Part shown: piece after piece, positions 55,331 through 64,000 of the stretch
Numbering within the stretch: the first letter of the stretch is position 1
Layout of the letters: every line of letters begins with the position of its first letter
Assembly: GCA_003550325.1 (NCBI GenBank)
Contig: QKWP01000768.1
Location: 12,726-76,725 of the forward strand
DNA length: 64,000 bases
Source: Gigaspora rosea
Lineage: Eukaryota > Glomeromycota > Glomeromycetes > Diversisporales > Gigasporaceae
Direction of reading: 5' to 3'
Made by a program: the position numbers and the translations under genes
The notes under the pieces: generated by a model
The model's input: only the letters and a program-made list of their open reading frames with translations
The model's database searches: none
Told to the model about the DNA's origin: nothing

Positions 55331-57105
55331 CCAGTTCAAGTTACTATATTGAGCTTTAGTTTTGATTTTTGCTTCAACTGGTCTTTCATATAGCTTTCTA
55401 ATAATTGGATCTTTCAGAACAGCAAAAGGACTTTGCAGCAACTCTTCTAGTTGCAAATAGACAACAGCTTGCTAGTGTGGTGACCAATGTTAAGAAGTTT
55501 ATATAAAAAACTGCAAGAAAGATGAAGATCATATTTTTATTATTTATAAAGTAAGTAATTCTAGGTGGTGATCTTGAATCCACTAGTGTTTATAAAAATC
55601 AACTTTTTGTAATTTTTGACCAGCTGTCAAACATTTTCAAATTATATGTAAATATAGAATTTCTATTATGAATTTCAAAATTTCTGTATAAGAATTTAGA
55701 GTTAAGTCTAAAGTTGCATTTGATGCTTTGATAAATTTATCTAAGTTTTTTTAGATCAAAAACAAATATGTGGTATAGAAGGGGTTCTAACAAATCAATT
55801 CAGTATATATGCTATATTTTTATGCACTCAGAAAAAATTATTGTATAAATTTTTTTGGCTTGGGTTTCTACTTGCAATACAATTTTATGATATACTGACT
55901 CAAGATCACCTGCGAATATTTGTAAATATCTGAGTAGTTGTTTTTGAAGATAAACCAAATATTATAATATTATTTGATATTATTTGTGATTGCAATTAGT
56001 AATATGATCAGAATTCTGAATATTAATATTTAATTTGGTTTATATTTAAAAATAATAACTCACCTTTTAAGGTAGCATAGCTTTCACTTTAGGTAATATC
56101 ACCTAGTTTGGAAATTGGATCAAAAATTGGGCTAAAAACTGGCTCGGAAGCCCAAATGAACAATAAGTTAGAAAAATCAAACTACTATTATGTGATGTAT
56201 AATTATATATGGTATAATTATTATGCAAAATTTTATATTTTCACTAACTACTAGTTTGGATGATTTATTAAAAATCATTCTGGTTACATAATATGCATAG
56301 TCAATTTAATATAAAATTTAATATACATATAGCAATATTAATATATTAACAAAGACTATCTATAGATTAAAATAAAATATATAAAACCCTTCTCAAAGCT
56401 TAACATAATGAAAATTAATTCTAATCCTAATCCTTAGATCTCATAATTTGTTAGGCCCTAAATTACCAATGCACTTGATCTTTATTAGCTATTATTTAGA
56501 AAATAAATAAAGTAGACAAAAGTTAGTAAAAAAAGCTAATAAAATGAAAATAAACTAATACAAAAGACATGCTAAAAACACAGCCTAACAATACCAACAA
56601 CAAATACCAACATGTATAGCACTGAAATTATTTCAAAAAAAGCTTAAAAAGAAAAAATGCATAAGCAGGTTGTAAGAGAATTAATAAAACAAATAAACAG
56701 AAACACTAAACTAATAATAGCAATAGTGAAAATATATTGAATATATGAAGCATTAACGATATCAGCAATGTACACCAATGACAAAAAGCTTCAAAACTAT
56801 TATCTAAAAGCCTAAAAAAGAGAAAAGCAAAAATTAATACTAACCAAAAAGCTAAAAAACTAAAAAACAACTATAGTAAAAAAAAAAAATACTTCAACTA
56901 TAGTAATAGTGCCTCCAAATAGAGCATCCAATGTGAAAAAATCTATAGAAGCAATTCTTCAAACATGGTAATGCAAAAAACTATTTTTAAAAAAATGCTA
57001 ATTGTACCTGAAAAAAAATGGTTTGGTTAAATAATATTATAAGAAAGAAAGCAAAAAAAAACAAATTGAAAAACAAAAAAATACTTATAGTATATCTGTT
57101 GTATA
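55331..57105. other. Unannotated region
   Basis: A dispersed word (AAAACCCTTCTCAAAGCTTA, near 56385) is the inverted form of the TTTGGGAGGGTTTTA repeat at 36078-36130. Nothing else is supported. Confidence 0.4.
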
Positions 57106-57288
57106 ACAGGTCCCCGAAATATACATAGATAGGTCAGGTATGAGTTTGCTTATTTTTGAGATTTTTATGCAGATCTTTTCTATTTATAGTATTTTTTGCT
57201 TATTTTTAAAGTTTTTTCTGCAGATTCTTCCTTTTTTAGTAACTCTATAATTAACCTAATCTATCTATGTATATTTCAGGGTCCTTGT
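57106..57288. mobile_element. MITE with GAAATATACATAGATAG ends
   Basis: The left end ACAGGTCCCCGAAATATACA and the inverted right end ACAAGGACCCTGAAATATAC continue into matching CATAGATAGRT. A GCTTATTTTT...GCAGAT unit occurs twice inside. Confidence 0.75.
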
Positions 57289-57940
57289 ATAACTAGTAAT
57301 TATATAAACTATAACGATCTTTACTTAGTTTAGGTGATATCACCTAGAGTGAAAATTAGTTAAAATCTTTTTTTTATCTAATTAAATTTTTTTATATAAA
57401 ATTAGCTAATCAAAATTAATTAAATAATTGTAAATTGGTGCTTCATATAAAAAATTGGATGGTTTTGCTGTCCTGCACTATATAAAATTTATACAATTAA
57501 AATTTGCTTTCAGAAGTATATAAGATACATACACACTATGATAAGTGATACAAATTTATAACTCAATGTTTGAAATGAATATTAAAATTTATGACAAGTC
57601 TGTACAGGCTTATTGGAATTTGACTATAGTATATATATAGTTTCTTTTTGATCTGTTTTTTTTCTTGAGAGAAAGAAAAATAGGTTGTTTTTGTTTTTTC
57701 TCATCCTATATATACTAATTACTTCATTTTTATATTATGTATTATATGCACTTTAATTTCTGCAATACTATTCCAATATGTGAGTGTTGATCACAAAGCA
57801 TTATATTATTCTTTAAGACACCATTAACTGCTGCATACAAGACCCCAGATATCAATCAAAATCTACAATAACCAAATATTTTTTTAATATAAATAAAAAA
57901 TATGATACTTTTTAAATTTTTCCTCTAATAGTATAAATGC
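57289..57940. other. Unannotated region
   Basis: AT-rich; nothing supported. Confidence 0.4.
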
Positions 57941-58262
57941 TTCACTATATACTGGGTCCATATTATTTCACCAACAATCACTTCACCGACATAACATTTT
58001 ACGACAAATACTCACCAACAAGTTCATTTTACCGACAGTTTGTTTCACCAAAGTTCATTTCACCAACAAGTTTTTTTTCAAAAAGCACCCTAACTTTAGC
58101 TCTAATTCTATCTAATTCTACCCTGATCCTAACGACAATAATCAGAATTACTTTGTCGGTGAAATGAGCTTCAGTGAAATAAACTGTCAGTAAAATGAAC
58201 GTGTCAGTAAATAATTGTCGGTGAAATGTTATGTCAGTGAAGTGATTGTCTATTAATTGACT
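57941..58262. repeat. TTCACCGACA minisatellite fold-back
   Basis: The left arm carries repeats of TTCACCGACA / TTTCACCAAC (57965-58075). The right arm carries the inverted TGTCGGTGAAATG / GTCAGTGAA (58145-58250). The design is the same as 35495-36055 with a related word. An open frame across the left arm is a repeat product. Confidence 0.7.
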
Positions 58263-59229
58263 GCCACCCCCATATACTAGACCTAGGGTCTAATATTAGG
58301 TTTTAATATTAGTAGGGTGTAAGAGACTGGTTTTTTATATAGCAGTTTATGGTAAGCTAAAGTATTTAATTAGTTTTAAAAAACAAATTTTCTTATTCAA
58401 ATTTATTATATATCTTGTTTATATAGATTAGATACCTAAGTAATTTTTGAATAACTTTAAAGTTATCAAGCTTACTATACTAAAGGCATTTTTATTTATT
58501 AAGAATTTATAATTTTTTTAAATTATAATTTCAATTTATTAAGTATTTAAAAAGAATTCATAGTTTAAAGTATTAACTACTACCAATTTATAGGTTATAA
58601 AAGGTATATATATTCACTAATAAATATTACAGTATAGTTCTATAATATGCTAATGAAGTTTTACAAGAACGTATTTACAATGGTTATAATTATACTTGGC
58701 ACTTATTTTTGCAACCAGGGTTAAATTACTACCCAAAAATTTTTAATAAACAATATATTATAATTCAAATATTCATATAATAATAGAAATTTTTATTGAA
58801 ATTTAATTCAAATTATATGATCTGTAAAATTTTTTGGGTGCCAATTTAACACAAGTTTATTTTTGCACAGTAATCTTGTAAGTATTACAAATTTCAGTTA
58901 TAGTGACTGATGTTCTGATATGTCTTATAACATCTAGAGAATATAGCTAAAGGTTGCAGATTTTTAATTATCATCAAACTCAATTGGTTATAAGTGCTAG
59001 CATATATCAAACATAAATGATTTAATATGCTTAAATAATAATATAAAGCCTGATGGCTATAGTTTTTGAAGTAATTTTTTAAAAATTTTTAAATAAAAAA
59101 TTCAAAGATTTGCATATTATTCACATATTCTAAGAGAATTAATAAATTCTATAGAAGACACACCCATAACCAGTGTTGTATATTGGGTATGTCCAAACTA
59201 GAGATTGTACTCAGTAGGAAAACATCTAC
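58263..59229. other. Unannotated region
   Basis: AT-rich; no gene or element could be supported. Confidence 0.4.
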
Positions 59230-59233
59230 CTGG

Positions 59234-62200
59234 TGTTACACTATTAAAAATTTTCTGCACTCAAATCTCTCTTATAATCATTACCCCTGTTACTCTATCC
59301 CTGCACCATCACGATCTGATCGATCATCCGTAAACCTTAAACCATCCCACGATAATAATTGTTCATCCCTTCCTAAATTATGACACCTATACCTACTCTA
59401 CGTTATTGCCTTATGTAGTAGTTGTATTAATACGTACTCTGGATCCCCAATATCTCAAACATGCCCGCTAATGAGATTAAGTATCCCACACCCAATTAAG
59501 AAGTATAGTTTATGCGTCCTTTGAATTGCTCATGTTAATATCAGGCTTTCATGTATTGTCACCATTTTTTAGTCTGAAAGAGTAATAATACGGGAATGTT
59601 AAATAGTTATACTTCAGCTATAAGACTTGAATTGGATAGAGTCACAAAGAAAAAGTTCATTGTTGTTTAGAAAATTAAAGATTAGTAATATCAGAAAGAA
59701 GTTAACCTGATAAATGTCTCAGGAAGGGAAAATTCTAGGTAGCCAACATATATAAAAGCCATTGTATCTGCCTTGCATGTATTTTAGACTTTGTTCTCAT
59801 TTTATAAATAAAGATCCAAGTGCGATTTATATATTGACCTTATTTAATGTTCTCATATGATGTTCACTCCGTTTACTATCCTAATAGCTTAAACCGGTAG
59901 GTCTGATATCTCCCAACTGGATAGTAACATATGGTGCTGATTGTGTGAAATTTTATACTGCACTTCAGATTTCGTCAATTTTTAACATTTATGAAGCAAC
60001 ATTTTCAAAATTCTGAACCACAACCTTAATAATCACTCCTTGGAAAAACAACGTACTTCGGAACTTCACCATCGAGATTTTCTTTTTGTCTACACACAGA
60101 ATTATTTTTTTTCTTTGTTATATATGAAAAAACGAACCGAATTGATCCCATTGAACTTGACTTTTGGCTGCACTATTGTTGGAAAATGTTTTCCTGTCTG
60201 GTTCTATGACCGACTCTCCTGAACTATCTTGACCTCTACTTATACATTCTCGAATAATTTTAAACACACAACTTTTCCATCCTGTATAGCATAACTACCA
60301 CTTTGTAAAAAGAGGATTGAAGAAAAAATTTTTGTTCCTTTTCTTCCACTCACAAGACCCCAAGCCAAACCGTATCGTCTGTTTTCTCTCTTCAAAAGTC
60401 CTCTAAAGAGTTCTTGTAAGAAAAGTTCAATGGATCTTATAACTATGACTCCTATGAAACAAGAAAGTCAGAAGGAAAAATTAGTTGAAGACAGCCTATT
60501 GAAAAAAAAATTTTTTAAAAACTTAACTTCAGAGCCGTAGCTAGTCCAGCAGATTGAGCTCAGTGATCCCCTAACGAAAAAAAAATTTTTTTTCACACCA
60601 AGACCTTTTACGACCTGACCATGAACAAGAATTCATTGCATCTTGCAGCATGTTTATCCTTTCCGATTTCAATTTGTTTTGTGATGATGCTGACGTACAA
60701 CCTTGACTGCCACCTTCAAATCACGATAAATGTAAATACCAACTGAAGATGAATAATCTGGAATTTAAATAGTTTTATTTTTTTTGTTAAAGTTTGTTTG
60801 TTGAATCTGAGGAACTGTAAGCCACGAAATAGCCTGGTAATGGCTGGAATAAGTACTGAACATAAGAAAGATCAATGATGGGAACAATAATTTGTTTTTG
60901 TTAGAGTTTAGAATTTTTTTTGTCTTTGTTAATCAGAATTGTAAATCACTTTAATCGAAGCTGGGAAGATTCAATTGCATACCCTTCGAGTACTAGGGTA
61001 AGGAGAATTTAACTGCGTACTCCCTAGTATGGTTAGATTGTCAGATAAATTTTGTTGGCTCTTGAGGTTCTAAAATCTCTTTGGGAGACCTAAAGAAATT
61101 TTTTTTTGACACTCCATGTTCATCTTCTTCAACTCCAATTCTATTTTTATAACGAGTTGATGCACGACCTCTTTTCTACTTTTTGTAGATGAATATTGGA
61201 GACAGTAACAAATTTCATTCCTATATTTTTGAGGATTTTGTTGAGAATTTTCTTAATGAATTACATTGAGTTAGTAGGTATTTCAAAACTGAAGGAAACC
61301 TTTGTATTTATTTTTAATCTTTCTTGCAGGAGCTCGAAAATAAAAGAAAGAAGTATGTTACACTATTAAAAATTTTTTGCACTCAAATCTCTCTTATGAT
61401 CATCACCTCTGTTATTCTATTCTTGCACTATCATGATCTGATCGATTATTCGTAAACCTTAAACCATCCCATGATGATGATTGTTCATCCCTTCCTAAAT
61501 TATGATACCTATACCTACCCTATGTTATTGCCTTATGTAGGGATCCATTAAAGCCAGGTGCCTTCATGTGACAGATAACCAATCAATTGTAAAATTTGAT
61601 CATCATAAATCAGCCCGATGAGACAAAAACAAAGAAAAAAAGTGAAAACACCAAAAATACAAGAAAGGAGTATCTAAACCTGTCTTGGAGCATTAATAAA
61701 AAATGTCAGGAAGGCAATTTTACCTCTAAGATATCCTAACCCAAACACTCCTAACTAACCCTTACCCTAATTTTGATTAAATAATAAAAACATATAAAGG
61801 TACCTGGCTTTAACAGTTCCCTTTATGTAGTAGTTGTATTAATATGTACTCCGGATCCCCAATATCTCAAACACACCCGCTAATGAGATTAAGTATTCCA
61901 TGCCCAATTAAGAAGTATAGTCTACACATTCTTTGAATTGCTCATGTTAATATCAGGCTTTCACGTATTGTCAACTATATTCTAGTATGAAAAAGTAATA
62001 ATATGGGAATGATAAATAGTTATACTTTGGCTATAAAACTTGAATTGGGTAGAGTTGCGAAGAAAAAGTTCATTGGTGTTTAGGGAACTAAAGATTAGTA
62101 ATATCAAGAGGGAAGTTAAACCGATGAATATCTCAGGAGGGGGAATTCTAGATAGTCAACATGTGTAAAAGACCAATGTACCTGCCTTGCATATATTTTA

Positions 62201-62343
62201 GACTCAATTCTTATTTTATGAATAAAGATCCAAGTGCGATTCATATATTGACCTTATCTAATGTTTTCATGTGATGTCCACTTTGTTTACTATCCCGATA
62301 GCTTAAACCAGCAGATCTGATATCTTCCAACCGGATTGTAACA
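59234..62343 (+). mobile_element. Non-autonomous LTR retrotransposon
   Basis: Two LTRs, 59234-59929 (696 bases) and 61356-62343 (988 bases including an inserted MITE), both start TGTTACACTATTAAAAATTT and end GTAACA. CTGG flanks the element on both sides (59230-59233, 62344-62347). A purine-rich tract (AAATAAAAGAAAGAAG) precedes the right LTR, and an AATAAA signal lies in each LTR. The 1.4 kb interior has no gag, protease or polymerase, so this is a LARD- or TRIM-like element that needs proteins from elsewhere. The LTRs differ at many sites, mostly transitions, so the insertion is not recent. Confidence 0.85.
61541..61822. mobile_element. MITE inserted in the right LTR
   Basis: A 282-base insert with ends GGATCCATTAAAGCCAGGTG and, inverted, GGGAACTGTTAAAGCCAGGT is flanked by the 8-base duplication TTATGTAG (61533-61540, 61823-61830). 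The left LTR is the empty site. Confidence 0.85.
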
Positions 62344-62347
62344 CTGG

Positions 62348-62790
62348 TTGCTATTAAATTACCTAGATATCCAAATAAATTACTATATTACACAATTGTA
62401 AGTTCTACTTGGGTACAATCACTAGTCCAAACTATATTTTTTGTTCAATATCGAAGATTCTTCAAAACTGTCCAAGTTTATATTCAAGGCTTAAATAATT
62501 AATAAATTAATTTAATAAATATATAATTATATATTTTTTTAGATACTGGATTCATTTTTAAAAAAATTAAATAGATAATTTTAATAAAATTTTAAGTAAT
62601 TTAAAAGCATCATATGACATCCTCAGGCTCCTAAAGCTTTGGATTTTAAAAAAATTTTTAAGTAATTTTAATTTGAAAAAATGTCCAAAATGTCTACAAA
62701 ATATTCAATGTACATTACTGACCTTAACATATTAAATTTTATAGTATTGGTACAATTACCCTTTAATACAGTAATAGTATATATGCTTTA
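62348..62790. other. Unannotated region
   Basis: AT-rich; nothing supported. Confidence 0.4.
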
Positions 62791-63338
62791 GGAATATAAA
62801 TTGTCATACCCACAACATGTCACACTCTGATTTGACCAATCAAATCACACAATTTTGTAAAATTAAAGATTTTACTTAATAAAATATAATATATATATAT
62901 AATAGCATGTTATGTAACATAAAATTTTATTTTAAAATACTTTTTATAAGAAAAATCAAAAATTCCAAAGTTAGTACATATAAACTTTTTTTTACTAAAC
63001 AATCTACCTTTTTAACTTAGAAAAAGTTGTTAGCATAAAATTTTACATATAATACTTAAACATAACTATAGATTAAATTAGTAAAAAAAGTTTTATATGT
63101 ACTAACATTGGAAATTTTTGATTTTTCTTATAAACATTTTTTTTACTAAGATAATCTATCTTTATGACTTAGAAAAAGTTGTTCAAAATAAAATTTTACA
63201 CTATATATTTTGATATCACTTATTTCTTTTTACATTTTTCTAGTAAAATTTTTAATTTTTAAAAAATAAAATTTTTTGCCTACAAAATCATGCGATTTGA
63301 TTGGTCGAAATCAGGGGTGTGTCAAATTTCTATTCCCA
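62791..63338. mobile_element. Inverted-repeat element related to 265-395
   Basis: Arms beginning GGAATATAAATTGTCA and, inverted, GGGAATAGAAATTTGACA continue through a shared CTGATTT.GACCAATCAAATC. Inside are further inverted copies containing AAATTTTTGATTTTTCTTAT and its complement. No coding sequence. Confidence 0.7.
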
Positions 63339-63810
63339 TATACTTTATATATCTCTATTTGTTATCTTAATAATTTACAAAATGTTACAACAAAGTTAAT
63401 TTCTTCGAATATTCAAAGCTAATTTTTTTTATGAATATATATATACAGTGAATAGAAGTTACATAAAAATAAATATTACACATAATATGCATAATGATAG
63501 TATATTAACAGTCATGTGATATACTTTGGATGATAGCTCTGACTATAGGAAGTAGCATTAGCAAATTTGGGGAGTAAATATAGAATTCTGTTTTTATATT
63601 ATTAAATAATTGCTGTCACAAACTTAAACAAAATAGCAAAACAAGTGCAAGACAAAAATAGAAATTTATTTGTTACTATTATAGAAAGGTTTGTAATTCC
63701 TTTTTATACTGATTCTATTTCTATGACTAATTCTAGAGCGATTATTAACACTTACCATTCGATGACTACATTCTTCATGCTTTGCATCAATGAACTAACT
63801 ATGAAAGTTA
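63339..63810. other. Unannotated region
   Basis: The plus-strand frame at 63645-63881 runs into the minisatellite that follows and has no recognised domain. Confidence 0.35.
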
Positions 63811-64000
63811 GTTTCCCGCCAGCTCATATTTCTGACACTATATCCCTGACAGAATGTTTCATCTACAGCACTTTTTGTTGACAGAATCTTTCCTCGACAT
63901 CCCATGTTTTCGACATCCCCTTTCCTTGACATCTTATATTTTTGACAAAACATTTATCTGACATGACATAATTCTAATTTGACTTTTCTCCGACACTAAG
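63811..64000. repeat. TTTC.TGACA minisatellite, cut by the window edge
   Basis: About ten variants of a TTTCTGACA / TTCCTTGACATC word occur. By analogy with 57941-58262 this should be one arm of a fold-back whose partner lies outside the window. Confidence 0.55.

Noticed and set aside
63645..63881. 78-codon plus-strand frame near the window end
   Set aside because: It runs into the TGACA minisatellite and lacks recognisable content.

Overview
This 64 kb window is very AT-rich eukaryotic DNA, most like a fungal genome of the Glomeromycotina (Rhizophagus type). That is an inference from its gene families and style: F-box/leucine-rich-repeat (RNI-type) paralogues, small four-helix membrane proteins with a CCCCIP motif, GT-AG introns of about 80-100 bases, and very dense non-autonomous transposons. 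No ribosomal or transfer RNA gene, CRISPR array or bacterial operon was recognised.

Genes. (1) On the minus strand at 11138-13882 lies a micro-exon gene. Exon 1 encodes a signal peptide. It is followed by 21 exons of exactly 3 bases, each between intron-like units of about 100 bases, then a last exon carrying the stop. In the phase set by exon 1 the micro-exons read through without a stop into a 22-residue tail with 8 cysteines. (2) Three F-box/LRR paralogues lie on the plus strand (6467-8571, 20830-23470, 43248-45826). Each is broken once, by a different small indel. (3) A five-exon membrane-protein gene lies tail-to-tail with the third LRR gene (46711-47908). Decayed relatives are at 24376-25388 and 935-1778. 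The blocks 19436-25388 and about 38825-47700 are segmental duplicates of each other.

Layout. 1-4.7 kb: membrane-protein relic, a fold-back array and an unknown pseudogene. 4.7-9.5 kb: LRR copy A. 9.5-14.9 kb: the micro-exon gene and its flanks. 14.9-19.4 kb: a hAT-like element, a solo LTR and a small poly-A retroposon. 19.4-25.4 kb: duplicated block B. 25.4-38.6 kb: a mobile-element sink with nested inverted repeats. 38.8-47.7 kb: block C, carrying two extra transposon insertions. 47.7-59 kb: mostly non-coding with small inverted-repeat elements. 59.2-62.3 kb: a non-autonomous LTR retrotransposon. The window ends in more inverted-repeat elements.

The elements show two recurring designs. Several hAT-like elements (TAGTG/CAGTG-type ends, 8-base target duplications) carry near their ends a short repeated word that differs from family to family. 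At least three otherwise unrelated elements (1883-3358, 32686-35403, 36351-38135) have interiors made of one unit repeated in strictly alternating orientation.
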